Below, in pieces: positions 19,924 to 31,100 of a stretch of 64,000 bases of DNA. The notes below the pieces were generated by a model, which was not told the origin of the DNA, ran no database searches, and saw only the letters and a list, made by a program, of their open reading frames with translations. The DNA is taken from positions 117,970 through 181,969 of the forward strand of contig RSEH01000057.1 in NCBI GenBank assembly GCA_006503475.1, in the 5' to 3' direction. Made by a program: the position numbers and the translations under genes. Origin of the DNA: Stentor roeselii (lineage: Eukaryota; Ciliophora; Heterotrichea; Heterotrichida; Stentoridae). The stretch's first letter is position 1; each line of letters opens with the position of its first letter.

Positions 19924-20811
19924 ATGAACCAACTAGGAGATCGTAACCCAAACCGCTACGAAAGAGTAGAAGTCCTCGGTTCAGGTTCCTACGGGCGAGT
20001 CTACAAAGCAGTCGACACCGAAAGTGGTCGAATTTACGCAATGAAGAAAATGTCAATAAACCTCGAACGAGAAGGAGTTCCAACAACAACCCTCCGTGAA
20101 GTCTCTCTTCTAAAAGAACTTTCCCACCCAAACATAGTCCACCTATACGACGTGGTCGTGACAGACAACAACTTTTTTCTAATCTTCGAGTTCCTCGACC
20201 GCGACCTTCGTAAATTAATGGAAGAAACTCAAGGACTTCCCCAATTCCAAATAAAAAAAATCCTAACTCAAATCCTAAGCGCTTTGACCTTATGTCACTC
20301 GCGAAGGTTCATGCATCGAGACATCAAACCAGAAAATATTCTAGTCGACAATAACTTTGACATAAAACTCGCTGACTTCGGCTTGGCCCGCGCGTATCAA
20401 GTGCCAGGCAGGGCCTATACAAATGAAGTGCAAACATTGTGGTACCGTGCTCCTGAGGTGCTTTTAGGAAGTGACCAATACACCGTCGCTATTGATGTCT
20501 GGTCTGTAGGGTGTATCTTTGCAGAACTACTTAGATGGCAACCACTTTTTCATGAAAGTACTCCACTTGCACAGTTGACTGAAATTTTTAAGGTCTTTGG
20601 AAGTCCTTCTGAAGAGGACTGGCCGGGTGTTTCAGGGTTTCAGGTTTTTTCTACGATTTCAGAAAGGTTTGTTGGGAATTCGTTGGCTTCTCTTTTTAGC
20701 AACCCGGATCTTGATGGGCTTGATCTGCTCGGAAAGTTGCTGGCTTTGAATCCGTTGAAGAGGATCACTGCGAAGGAAGCCTTGGCTCATCCTTATTTGC
20801 AGAGTAATTAA
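19924..20811 (+). CDS. Cyclin-dependent kinase, CDK1/2-like with PTTTLRE helix
   Basis: 295 aa from the ATG at 19924. All kinase motifs are present: GSGSYGRVYKAVD loop, AMKK lysine, HRDIKPEN catalytic loop, ADFGLA and WYRAPE. The cyclin-binding helix reads PTTTLREVSLLKEL where CDK1 has PSTAIREISLLKEL. The loop threonine is kept (AYTNEVQTLWYRAPE), while the loop position equal to Thr14 is Ser and Tyr15 is kept. The protein should be activated by a cyclin and a T-loop kinase. A retinoblastoma homologue, a classical CDK substrate, lies 5 kb away; this is only suggestive. Confidence 0.93.
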   Translation: MNQLGDRNPNRYERVEVLGSGSYGRVYKAVDTESGRIYAMKKMSINLEREGVPTTTLREVSLLKELSHPNIVHLYDVVVTDNNFFLIFEFLDRDLRKLMEETQGLPQFQIKKILTQILSALTLCHSRRFMHRDIKPENILVDNNFDIKLADFGLARAYQVPGRAYTNEVQTLWYRAPEVLLGSDQYTVAIDVWSVGCIFAELLRWQPLFHESTPLAQLTEIFKVFGSPSEEDWPGVSGFQVFSTISERFVGNSLASLFSNPDLDGLDLLGKLLALNPLKRITAKEALAHPYLQSN

Positions 20812-20815
20812 TAAT

Positions 20816-21265
20816 ATGCGAGAATTTTTCATCATGGCTGCTGATAACTTCAAGCAACAGATGAATAGGCAAAAGGCTGCCAGGGCGGCAAAGCTTAAGT
20901 TGATTGAGATGAGCAAAATTGTACCTTTTGTTGCATTCACTGAAGAGGAACGAAATTTTAATTTCTGGTCAAGCATAGGCTTGATGGCTCTCATAGCTTC
21001 AGGTATCTGGTCATTTAAAACATTCACTCGCAAATTCATATGGACTGCCGGACTTTCTATAACATTCACTGTTTTCATTACCCAAATAATCGAAACAAGA
21101 GTAATCGAGCGAGTCGCAGAATACCCAACCGACTACGGCCAGACAGTAAGAGCCGTTCTAATATTCAAAAACAACGAAGGTCCCAAAACAAAGCATTACG
21201 AAGAGCTTTCAACAAACTACCGTAAATACCTTAGCCTTAAGAAAATAAATAATGCTCAATCCTAG
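20816..21265 (+). CDS. Small protein with two transmembrane segments, unknown
   Basis: 149 aa from the first ATG at 20816, or 143 aa from the ATG at 20834 (MAADNFKQQ). A basic N-terminal helix rich in Ala, Lys and Arg is followed by two hydrophobic segments (about residues 50-66 and 72-92) and a soluble tail. No family is recognised; a mitochondrial inner-membrane or ER protein is possible. It starts only 4 nt after the CDK stop, and its last 14 nt overlap the start of NAA25 in another frame. Confidence 0.65.
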   Translation: MREFFIMAADNFKQQMNRQKAARAAKLKLIEMSKIVPFVAFTEEERNFNFWSSIGLMALIASGIWSFKTFTRKFIWTAGLSITFTVFITQIIETRVIERVAEYPTDYGQTVRAVLIFKNNEGPKTKHYEELSTNYRKYLSLKKINNAQS

Positions 21266-24200
21266 AAACGATCCAAAAGTGAACTCGATTCTTGAATGCA
21301 TCGCACAAGGTCAACTCCGAAAGGCAATGAACAAAGTTAACACCCAATTATCCATCTCAGAAAACGTGAAATTCTACTGTTTAAAAGCCCTGGTCTTTCA
21401 AAAACTAAAAAAAACCAATGAAGCGATGGAAATCGCGAAAAAAATCCGAAGTCAAGTAATCGACGACCAAGACAACCTTGATATCTTAATCGTCGTCTTC
21501 AAGAACATGAAGCGACTCGACCTTGTGACTGAACTTTACCAGGAAACTTACGACAAGTACCCCATTGAAGAACGAGGGAAAAACTTATACAATGCCATGT
21601 CAAACGAGTTTAAATTCGGTGAACAAGCTAAACTCGCCCTTCGACTTCACAAGGCTTTTGACACTGACGAGTTTGCAGAATGGGCAGCTTTTTCAATGCT
21701 GGTCTTAGCAGAAGTCGATGCGCGGCAACATGGAATGGTTGAAATCGCGGACCTGCTCTTTCAGAAGATAAAAAGAAAGGAAAGTTTCAGATATACAGCG
21801 ACTTTTTTTCGCCTTGACCTGATGATTCAAGAGAAACTTAAACTTTACTCTGAGGTGATTCATCTTCTTAACTCTCATACAGATATCATCACGGATTATG
21901 TGGAAAGATCGACACTTATTTCAAGGTTTTACAGATATCGTGCTGAATATGTTCATTCATTAAATTTGTACCATTCAATGCTTTCTTTGAACTTAGCAGA
22001 TTCCACTGCTCGAGACTTGTGGCCTGTGACTTTAGATTATATTGAATCGATCTTTGATATATTGAAACAGTCAGTCGAAGGTACCACCAGGTTTAACCCT
22101 GGAGGTCCAGTCGACCCGAATAATTACGCGATTAAAGCAGTGGATGCTGGAAGTAAGACTAATCTTTGGAAACCTTTTGTTGGAAATGAGACTATTTTAG
22201 GAGTTCTTGCAAGTGCCTTGGCGAATATCAAGTACACCCGAGACACAGTCTCGGGTAGAGGCGCTTTGGTGGACTTGATAAAGCGACAGAGCTTTTTGGC
22301 TGAAATGGAATTTAAAAGAAGACTGGTCTTCTGGAACTTTAATCAAGGGTCAGAAGAATATAAAGATGAAAATGAATCTGGAGGAATTTTTATGAACCTG
22401 ATAATGAAGTACCTTACTATTTATTATGAAGTGCCTTCAACGGCTGAAGAACTTATTCCTTATCTTTACCTTGTCAACGTCACACAACTTCTAGCTTTAA
22501 GGGACAAAATCAACGCTTTTCAAGAGAAGATCTTAGAAATCTCCACGAATAAAATGAAATGTCTTAGAAGTACTCTTTGTTTCACTAAGATTTTAAGACT
22601 TCTTGGATGTTTTTCACCGCCACTTGTTAAGACTTCTCAGCAGTTATGGGAAAATTGTTTTGTGTTGTTTAAAAAGTACCTTGATTACTGTGATGTTGAA
22701 CCTGCTCCTCGCAAAGGTGAGGCAAAAATCGCTGATGAACTGGTTTTAATCGCTGTTGAGGTACTTTTACAGGATAAGTATTTTGCTAGGGCTGAAGTTG
22801 ACTGTGGAGAGTCTGGACTTGAGATTGAGCCTGACCCTTTTCCTGGTTTAAGTGCAAGACTGCTTTATGCGCAGGTGATTTTGAACCTGGCAATAGAAAA
22901 AAGTCCTTTTAACTCTCAGTTGAAACTTACGCTCATGTGGGTTCATTCTTTTAATAAAAATTTGGCATCAGCTGAAAAACTTTATGCGAGTCTTGAGCTT
23001 AAGCCGCATATGGTTGATAAACAATCGTGGATTTATTTTAATTTGTTGAGTGAGGGTCCTTTGTACTTGAGGAAAATGGAGAATCTTTGTAAGACTTTCA
23101 GAAGTTTTTATAAAAATGCCCATTTTGAAATGCTACCGATGCTAACAAAAGCTTATTCAAAGCAAAGCATCGAAGAAGTAAAAACTCTCTTCATCCAAAA
23201 GACCCAAGCAGACAACTCCTTATACCAAGTTCTAATCCAGCACGAATTCCTGATCATAAACGTAATGAAATCCATAAACTACCCATCCCAAGGTTTTGCG
23301 AAAGTCCTTCGTGACCACTTAAACGTGATAAACAACGAGATGAACCTTCCAAGTTTAAAGCACTACCATCTTCCAGCAGACCCGTCCGTGATCTACGAAT
23401 GCGGAGTATTAAAAATCAAGTCATCACGAGACATCAAGTCAAAAATCGCTTACGACCCGAAAAACATCACAGAAGACCCTTTCCGTCACCGAAAGCGTTC
23501 AGAACTCGATTGTTTCGGAAGATATAAAAACCTTCGTTGGATTCGCATTGAAGCTCTCAGGTTCAAATTAATTTTAGACGTCGTTGAAAGAAACACTGAC
23601 GACCTTGAAAACGAACTCGGCGTTCTTCACAATGAACTCAACGGCCTGGGACTTCTTTCAAAGCCTGCACTTAAAAAGTACGCAGGACTTAAACCTGTCA
23701 GTCGAGACCCAGCAGCGATAAAAGAAGCAGTTCAGGCAGTACGAGAGCAAAATAAAGCCTCAGAAGCACCTTTTACTGGAAAGTTTTCATCAGAGTTAGA
23801 GTTTTCAGAACATAATAAACACTTACAAGGGTATTTCTGGAAGTATCAATTGATGTTGTTTGAAGGTGCTTTTAGATTGATTAATGCACATCCTTCGAAT
23901 GAAGAAGCGAGTAAAGAGCCGAGAGAGCCTGAATATGAATTCACGTTTTTACTTACTTCTTATCCGCATGTGCTTCGGCATTTCGAGATCTTGAACTTGA
24001 TGTTGAAAGATATGGAAACTCTCATGATTCCTAGAGAGGACTATTTGAAGAACTTGAAAATGGGACTTTCGAAAATCAACACCTCGCTTGATGAGGACCA
24101 GAAAGTAGAAGAGGAAGAAGAAGACCTCAGCTGCTACCCTGGAATGTTGTCAGTCATTAGAGACTTCTTGAACGGGCCACTTTCCTCTAGTCTTATGTTA

Positions 24201-24542
24201 AACTGTTCTTTTTCTGCTCTTGCTCCAACAAAGCAAATGCATCCAGATGACTACAACTTAGTCAATAATTTAAAGAAAATCATTCAAGACTTCAACGTTT
24301 TACTTGCACAGATCTTGAATAATATCAGGGAATATCTCGAAATCCAAATGAAAAAAAGCTTTTTTGAAGGACTTGCAAGAACTCATGCTAGTTCAAAAGA
24401 ATTTCGGCAGTTTTCAACTGGTTTTCAACAGCAACATGTGGAATCGACCATTCAGGAGATAATCCATAATCACCAAGAAGAAGTTAGAAATTTGTTAGAA
24501 CTTGTCAGAGTCTTACTTGAAGTCCCCAGGCCCAATAGTTAA
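21252..24542 (+). CDS. NAA25: NatB N-terminal acetyltransferase auxiliary subunit (NAA25/Mdm20)
   Basis: 1096 aa, against about 970 in human. NatB acetylates proteins starting Met-Asp, Met-Glu, Met-Asn or Met-Gln co-translationally; this subunit anchors the NAA20 catalytic subunit to the ribosome. The N-terminal 250 residues match the family TPR region: an opening NPRNDPKVNSILECIAQGQ followed by LRKAMNKVNTQL, repeated TPR-like helices, and RLDLVTELYQETYDKYP. The rest is helical, as expected. The ATG at 21252 is supported by the match starting at residue 3. The start overlaps the upstream gene by 14 nt, and the stop lies 15 nt before the next ATG. Confidence 0.85.
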   Translation: MLNPRNDPKVNSILECIAQGQLRKAMNKVNTQLSISENVKFYCLKALVFQKLKKTNEAMEIAKKIRSQVIDDQDNLDILIVVFKNMKRLDLVTELYQETYDKYPIEERGKNLYNAMSNEFKFGEQAKLALRLHKAFDTDEFAEWAAFSMLVLAEVDARQHGMVEIADLLFQKIKRKESFRYTATFFRLDLMIQEKLKLYSEVIHLLNSHTDIITDYVERSTLISRFYRYRAEYVHSLNLYHSMLSLNLADSTARDLWPVTLDYIESIFDILKQSVEGTTRFNPGGPVDPNNYAIKAVDAGSKTNLWKPFVGNETILGVLASALANIKYTRDTVSGRGALVDLIKRQSFLAEMEFKRRLVFWNFNQGSEEYKDENESGGIFMNLIMKYLTIYYEVPSTAEELIPYLYLVNVTQLLALRDKINAFQEKILEISTNKMKCLRSTLCFTKILRLLGCFSPPLVKTSQQLWENCFVLFKKYLDYCDVEPAPRKGEAKIADELVLIAVEVLLQDKYFARAEVDCGESGLEIEPDPFPGLSARLLYAQVILNLAIEKSPFNSQLKLTLMWVHSFNKNLASAEKLYASLELKPHMVDKQSWIYFNLLSEGPLYLRKMENLCKTFRSFYKNAHFEMLPMLTKAYSKQSIEEVKTLFIQKTQADNSLYQVLIQHEFLIINVMKSINYPSQGFAKVLRDHLNVINNEMNLPSLKHYHLPADPSVIYECGVLKIKSSRDIKSKIAYDPKNITEDPFRHRKRSELDCFGRYKNLRWIRIEALRFKLILDVVERNTDDLENELGVLHNELNGLGLLSKPALKKYAGLKPVSRDPAAIKEAVQAVREQNKASEAPFTGKFSSELEFSEHNKHLQGYFWKYQLMLFEGAFRLINAHPSNEEASKEPREPEYEFTFLLTSYPHVLRHFEILNLMLKDMETLMIPREDYLKNLKMGLSKINTSLDEDQKVEEEEEDLSCYPGMLSVIRDFLNGPLSSSLMLNCSFSALAPTKQMHPDDYNLVNNLKKIIQDFNVLLAQILNNIREYLEIQMKKSFFEGLARTHASSKEFRQFSTGFQQQHVESTIQEIIHNHQEEVRNLLELVRVLLEVPRPNS

Positions 24543-24557
24543 TGTTTAGTTATAATC

Positions 24558-25700
24558 ATGTCGGATCAGTCTAAAGCTCCTATTCTGTAAGTCACAATCA
24601 GCGCTCTGCAGAAACTTCGATCAGAAAATGAAGACCTTCGCAATGAACTTAGACAAATCAGCTCTAAACTCGATGATGTCCTCTCAAAGCAAACTTTAGA
24701 CCCATCTCCATCAAAAGACACTAAATCACAGGAAGACCGGACTTTAAAGATTAGCAGTATTCAGAAGTTGATAGCTTCCATTGAACGTGAAATTGAAATA
24801 TTGAGAAATTCAGCAGCTTCTGGGTCAATCGAGTCGAAATTAAAACTGGAAGAAGAAACTGCCACATTAAAAGAGAAAATTCGTGAAATTACTGTTAAAA
24901 ATAAAGACTTACAGAGACAAGTCGATGGCTCCAGTAGGAAAATTGAAGCACTTAATAATAATGAAGAGCCTCGTGATACAAAAAAGATCTTGGAAGAGCT
25001 CAGGACAAGTAAAGAAAAATTAAAGGAAATCGAGTTGAAGTACCAGGGCGAGTTGCAAAGAAGTGCAATGATCAAGACCAAGATTCAAGAACTGGAAAAT
25101 GAAGCAAGAGAATCAGGAATCGACACAAATAACCTTTACTCGTCGAAATCTTCTAAAAAGGTTGAAACTGTTGAAGTCGACCAGCATAAAAAAAGAGACT
25201 TGGAAGCAACTTTAGCCTCTTTGGAAAAGGAAAAAAATCAGATAATTGGAACTGCGAAGAAAAGAGTTGCTGAAGTAGAAGAGGGAAAAGGAAGTATTAA
25301 AGAGGAAATCGCGAGACTTTCAAAGGTGCTTAAGGAAAAAGAGCATGATATCAAATTGAGAGAACATGAAATTAATGACTTGAAAAGGAATCAGAAGAAC
25401 TTGCAGACTAAAATGAATCCTATGCCTGATATCATGATTGAAGCCACTAAAGAAGCACCCAAGGCTAAGCCGAAAGGAAAAGTTTTGGCGAAAAATGAGG
25501 TCAAGGAAGAGGATAAACCTAAAGAAATCAGGGCCAGACAGCTCTCTATTCATGATGAAACTGAAAAAAAAAGAAGTCATAGTGGAAGTAGCTCGGGTAG
25601 TAAGAGTAGCAGGTCTAATGGAAGTGATAAAGGAAAAAAGAAAAAGGATAATAAGAAGAAAAAAGGATCTAGTAGTGAAAGTGGAAGTGATAAGAGTTAA
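24558..25700 (+). CDS. Coiled-coil protein with Ser/Lys-rich C-terminus
   Basis: 375 aa after removing a 15-nt intron (24587-24601) that follows only 29 coding nt. The ATG at 24558 gives MSDQSKAPIL, then an almost unbroken coiled coil to about residue 275. The final 70 residues are Ser, Gly, Lys and Arg rich (SGSSSGSKSSRSNGSDKGKK), a likely disordered or nucleic-acid-binding tail. No family recognised; structural or chromatin roles are equally possible. It is the last gene of a tight plus-strand run. Confidence 0.7.
24587..24601 (+). other. 15-nt intron near 5' end of coiled-coil gene
   Basis: GTAAGTCACAATCAG contains no stop but shifts nothing (15 nt is a multiple of 3). It begins GTAAGT and ends CAG. 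Codon CT|C is rebuilt. The alternative is that it is translated, adding five residues. Confidence 0.7.
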
Positions 25701-25916
25701 GGAATAGTTAGTAAAGTTATTTGGGGATGAGGTTTAGAATTATGGATGGATTTTGTTTTAATTGTGATTGTGAGAAATTTAAGTATTTGATGAGGAAATC
25801 ACTGAAACAATCATTAATCAAACAAAACTCCCAAACTATAATCCACCTAAGCAAATTCCAAACCCTCTCAAAAAATCCACGAATAATAAATCTCAACATG
25901 CAATTCAATTATCTAT

Positions 25917-28097
25917 CTACTCATTATTCTTCTTAATAACAGGTTCAGGTATACTTTCATCGAATTCCTGATTAAGCACATTGATCATAAATCTCGGAGT
26001 ATTCAGCTGATCCTTGACTTCAAAGGTGAGAGGTCTAATCGGTAAGTAATTTTTCCCAACAGCATTCGGTGAAGCCAACAAGCACTGAGTCCTAGGAGTA
26101 GTAATCGGGGACTTCTTCTGTTGTCCAGCATTACTCACGAGTTCCACCAAAGAATTACTCGGATTCAAACTGGCCACCCTAGGCGCTAAGGGCTGTATGC
26201 GATTATCAATGAAATCCTTTACTTCATTCACAAAGACTTTATTATAATACTCGACAATCCCCACAGTTTCCGAGCTATTCAAAGCAATTTCACTGAAAAC
26301 TTCTCGTTCTTCTCCAAAAATCTTTCGAAACTCATGAATAATGTCATTGAACTTTAAAGGATTTTCTAGTTTCTTCACTGCGAAAATACTGCAAAGAATA
26401 ATTAAACAAATGTGTTTTCCGAATAAAATTTCAGTCTTTTCGCTTAAGATGAACTTTACAGTTTTCCAGATTTTTTCACAGAGGGTCTGTTCAATTTTTA
26501 AAGATTTACAAAGTAGATCAATGTGGATTCCTACTTGAATAATCATCTGATCAAAGAACTTTTCATAGTCCTCTGGAAAGATTCCTTTATATTTGTTGAA
26601 ATTGTCTTCCAAAGGCTTCGAATTCGAGTTTCTGAGGTAGTCTTGAATTGTTTGATGTATCGAGCCGTTTATTTTCCACCCAAGGTGCATCAAAATCTTT
26701 ACTTTTATCTGGTCCATGTGGAACTTCAGTCCTTCTGGCATTGCGGAAATGCTGGAAAAGACTGAAAAACACCTGAAAAAGTCAAAACCTGAGCAAAGAA
26801 AAGAGTCGAGCAAGTCAACAAAACTGATCAAGACGTAATTTTTAATGAAAAATAAAGTTTCAACACAGAAGATAAAAAGACATTTTTGAAGAGTCTCATC
26901 TTCACCCTCGCCACTTCTTTCTTTTAACACTTTTCTATGCAGGGCGATGAAAAAATAAGAAACTTTTAAATTGAGAGCTGCTGTTTTTTTAGAATAAGAA
27001 ATAGTCATGGTAGAAGATTCTCCACGTCTTTCAAGTAAATTATCAAAAATCACTTGAAGTTCATGGCTTTTCCCTGAGAGTTCAATTTGACCATTTAAGA
27101 TATCAGGGAAGTTTTCTCTGATGGTCTTTTGAAGCCATTTCAGAGTCATCATTGTTGAGGATATCGGAGTGCTTTTTCTAGAATTTGGACTTTTTACCTC
27201 GTTGAAGTTTGAGATCTGGTCATCGTAGTTCAAGACTTTGCTGTTCACTGGTCTTCTATTATCCTTATCAATCATATCATTTTCCACCTCCCAGTGACTC
27301 AAGTTCCTCTCATCAAAAGAGTCCCAAGAAGTAGTTTCTTCATAGACAGCCGACATGACAGCAATATTTTGTTTAATAAACTTCCAAGACAACATCCCAT
27401 AGAGATTTTCTCTTTTCCAGACAAGTCCTCTAACCCCTCGAGTCATTTCAGCAGTTTTATCACTCCAGTAATTTGTTTCATATTCAGAAACTTGAAACCC
27501 TTCTCTGATCTTTTCCAAAAAAAAAGGCGAATTCGTTAAAACACTTGGAAGTCGAGCTAAGGCAAAAGTCAAGACTCCAGCCATTAAAAAGGCACAATCA
27601 TCTAAATCATTTTTCCTTAATATCAGCACTTTCCTTCCATACACAAACAAAAGCCAAACCATGTAAAAGACGTCTTTTTTCAATTCAGTATTCCCCTGAA
27701 CGTTCAAATCCTTCCAAATCGAGTTCAACTTAGAAAAAAGCTCTTTCGACGTGTCAACGGATCTTACCAGGTCCAAAACTCCAGCTTTAACCAAGTTGGA
27801 AAGTGGAGAAACTTCAACGAATCTCAAGAAAATTTCTCGATGTTGCTTCCAGTTCAGTAGTTCTGAGTCGAAAAAAGTAGAAAAATGTTTGAAACCTAAA
27901 GAAACTTCTTTACTTGAACAGAAGATTGAAACTTTTGCTAAGACTTTCATGTCAGTGTGACGAAGGACTTTATCTGATTCGTTTTTTAAGTAGTGGAAGT
28001 AGTGACTTTGGGCGTGATTTGTTAGACTTTCATTTGCAGAGTACTCGGAAAATAATGCATCGTGTAGTTTGGAAAGGTCTTGCTTATGTGATTCCAT
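25917..28097 (-). CDS. Retinoblastoma-family pocket protein
   Basis: 726 aa from the ATG at 28097 (MESHKQ); an upstream in-frame ATG at 28172 is also possible. Residues about 60-200 resemble the RB N-terminal domain. Pocket A begins at TPISSTMMTLKWLQ (about 310), matching the family TPVxxxM start. Pocket B is about 525-635, with HICLIILCSIFAVKK, LKFNDIIHEFRKI and GIVEYYNKVFVNEVK matching the cyclin-like B box and its closing FYNxxF motif. The C-terminus has S/T-P sites (SPITTPR, ASPN, NTPR) suited to CDK phosphorylation. RB proteins repress E2F-DP genes until phosphorylated. The LxCxE cleft cannot be judged by eye. Confidence 0.82.
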   Translation of the reverse strand: MESHKQDLSKLHDALFSEYSANESLTNHAQSHYFHYLKNESDKVLRHTDMKVLAKVSIFCSSKEVSLGFKHFSTFFDSELLNWKQHREIFLRFVEVSPLSNLVKAGVLDLVRSVDTSKELFSKLNSIWKDLNVQGNTELKKDVFYMVWLLFVYGRKVLILRKNDLDDCAFLMAGVLTFALARLPSVLTNSPFFLEKIREGFQVSEYETNYWSDKTAEMTRGVRGLVWKRENLYGMLSWKFIKQNIAVMSAVYEETTSWDSFDERNLSHWEVENDMIDKDNRRPVNSKVLNYDDQISNFNEVKSPNSRKSTPISSTMMTLKWLQKTIRENFPDILNGQIELSGKSHELQVIFDNLLERRGESSTMTISYSKKTAALNLKVSYFFIALHRKVLKERSGEGEDETLQKCLFIFCVETLFFIKNYVLISFVDLLDSFLCSGFDFFRCFSVFSSISAMPEGLKFHMDQIKVKILMHLGWKINGSIHQTIQDYLRNSNSKPLEDNFNKYKGIFPEDYEKFFDQMIIQVGIHIDLLCKSLKIEQTLCEKIWKTVKFILSEKTEILFGKHICLIILCSIFAVKKLENPLKFNDIIHEFRKIFGEEREVFSEIALNSSETVGIVEYYNKVFVNEVKDFIDNRIQPLAPRVASLNPSNSLVELVSNAGQQKKSPITTPRTQCLLASPNAVGKNYLPIRPLTFEVKDQLNTPRFMINVLNQEFDESIPEPVIKKNNE

Positions 28098-28180
28098 ATT
28101 TATGAGTCGGGTAAACCGAATGATGGGAGCATGGCAGTTAATAACAAGAATTTTACCTGGTTTAATAGACATAATCCAAA
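28098..28180. promoter_or_regulatory. Short divergent promoter between RB and TPR/IQ genes
   Basis: Only 83 bp separate the preferred ATG of the minus-strand RB gene (28097) from the plus-strand ATG at 28181. If the RB start were 28172, only 8 bp would remain. Both genes must start transcription inside or very near this segment. No TATA box or factor site could be assigned. Confidence 0.5.
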
Positions 28181-31100
28181 ATGGAATCCAAGGACTTTCA
28201 TATTAAAAGCCTTCTCAAAGATCTTCTCATCCTTGACCTGGTGTCTGTTGAGACAAAGTCAAAGCAGATTATTTCAAATTCACTTCCTGAGCAGAGACTT
28301 GAAGTTTCTTTGACTTTAATGCAGATGTTGTTTTATCATGCGAATACCAGCTGTAAAAAACTTAAGTATCGAGAAGGAGTTGCTATCAGGAAATTGATTG
28401 ATAGGTTAAAGTTGCATGTGCCTGGAGAGGTTTATTTGTTGCATTCTTATGAGTTTCTTAATTACTACTCTTGTGCTCTTAGAGACTCTGGAAGACTCTG
28501 CAAGGCAAAGTTAATCGCTTCGAAGGCAATTGAGTTGTCAAATATCTGTCCTACTCTTAACAAATCTGACAGTCTGATGAACATGTGCGCAATTCTCTCT
28601 TACAGCGGAAAACACTTAAAAGCTTTAAATTACGCGAAAGAAGCAGTCTCATTCATCAAGGATGAACTTAAACTAGTGAAATCGCAAGAAAATAAAGAGA
28701 AAATCAGAGAAAAGTATGTAAAAGTCGCAATTTCTTACTTTAACCTAGCAGTTGAGGAAGAGTTCTGTGGAAATGTCTATTCTGCATTGTTTAACTATGA
28801 AAATAGCCTCATGATCCTGGAGATTAACATGATCACTGAAGAAGGATTTCTGGAAAAAGTAAAGGACTGTGTACTTCGGCTCAGAAAAGTAAAAAAAGAG
28901 AAAGAAAAGGAAAAATTCGCTGTTCGGGCAAGGTCAGAGATGAAAATTATTGACTCGAAAAAAGAAACCTCCCCGAATTTTGAAGTTAGGAAAAAAGATG
29001 GTTTATCAAATTTGGGACCCAGGAAAAGTCAGGGAAATAATTTTTCAACAGCGAAAAAAGCTGAAGATTTAAGCATTAAAAAACTCAGAACTGAAAAAAA
29101 AATAATGAAAAATACTTCGAGAAAAAGAATTATTATGAAAAGCAACTCGATTAAAGTTTTAAATTCTCAAGATATCAAAGAAAATAATGAAGATTTTATA
29201 TTAAAAGCTGATGAATTTACCACTGTTGAAACTATTGAGAAAAAAAAAGGAATTTTAGAAGTTATTGTAAAAATTCAAGCTTTTGTTAGAGGGATGATTC
29301 AACGTGAAAAGTTTCGTCTTTTAAAACAATTTTCATCCAAGGAGACTTTAATGAAAAGATGGAAAATTTTCGATGAGGAGTTGTTTTTAGTTAAAATTTT
29401 CCCTGAAAAAGATGGATTTTTAATAGAAGCCCGGTCATCAAATAAAACCCTTTCATTGCTAACAGGAAACAATTTAAATCTCCTTGAAATTTTCAAAAGA
29501 CTTTCTCTAGAATCAGGAAAATTAACCATAAAATCCCTTCCAAACGAGTCAAAACTGATTCTAAAAGCTCCACTCTTATCATCTCCAGAAACATTCGCTG
29601 AATACTTCCTCTTCAACAAAAAGTTAACAATATTAATAGATGATCAAACAAAAGAAATCCTTTTACCTCATGAGTTAAACAAAGCAACATCATCCTTCAT
29701 CCTCGAAAAAATCCATCCAAAGTTAAAACTCGTAAACGGTTTAATTTCCCTTCTGGACTACTCCAGCAATAAAAAAGCGAAAGTTCTTATCAAAGACACC
29801 CTGACCCTTATCAACATCGTCTTGTCAGATTCCACAGTCAACTACTTCCTCGACTCGCGGTTTCTTTTATCACTTCCTCGAAGTCCAAATAATTCCATTC
29901 CAGAAGCCTTATTCTTGAAACTTTCTTCAAAGTCAGCCGAGTCCCAACTATTCAAAACTCGTCCAATTCACCAAATAAAAAATCTTTTAAAAGAAAAGCA
30001 ACTTCTCAACAATGGCTTCGAGTACTTCATCAGTGTTTTTCTGGTACAGGACAAAAAGCCGTGGTTTTTCTTTTCAGGGTATTCAGAAGACACTCCTGAG
30101 ATAGTCCCGACGAGTTACTCGAAACAGTCTTTGAAGAAACTTTTTGGGTTTAATATAATTGAGAACAACTTACAGACGATTATAAAGAAACTTGTTTTGA
30201 TCAATAATGAGCTGGACCTTCAGTCATCAGTGAGCGAGAAGAAGCTCATGCAACTTGACGTGTCGGTGAATATCGAGAAAGTGATAGTGAAGATCCAGGC
30301 TGTTTATAGAGGAAACAGGACTCGTGATATGCTAAAGTTGCAGAGAAATGATAACAGGTTAGTTATTTCAGTTTCTAAACTTGTGGAACAGAAACCTGTC
30401 AATGTCAGGATCTTTAAACTTGGAAGTTGTTACTTGATTGAACTGGTAAGACTCAGTGAAAAGCAGAGTTTTTATTATTTTGTTGAAGACCCTCTGAAGT
30501 TTGTTACTGTTTTTTTCAGATTTAGTCATTTGAACCTTTTAATCAATGCTTTAAAAGTCAAGAACCTTCCTTGTCTTGAAGATGTCGCAGGTGTCTTACA
30601 TGAACTAGTCCTTTGCGACTACGACCCTGAAGAGATCTCAGCAAATTCTTTCGTTCTTCACAAGGCTGATGAAAAAATCGCTATTCTTGCACTAGTCTTC
30701 AACGACAAGTCAGTCCTGGCAAAGGTTTTCGACTACGGCAGGAATGAGATTTACTTAAAAAGATACTATTTGCCAAGTATCTTAGAACTCGTTGGAAAAT
30801 ACGACATTCAAGCTTTTTTGATGACTTTTCGCATCATTGACGGGACTTTGTCTCATTCAATGGATATAAAAATCCGCCCTGCAAACTTGAGTGACATTTC
30901 AGATAAAGTCATTTACAGGACTTGCATGAAAATCACGGAAGTCTTGTACCAGGTTTCTGTTTATCAAGAAGGGGATAATTTGAGGTTTGTTTATAAAAGA
31001 GGCTCGAATATTGGACTAGGCATCGAATTTTCAATTGGCTTGAAAGTTGCACTTGAAAGGTCAGGTTTTACTGAATCGCTACTCATTCCGATGGTCAATT

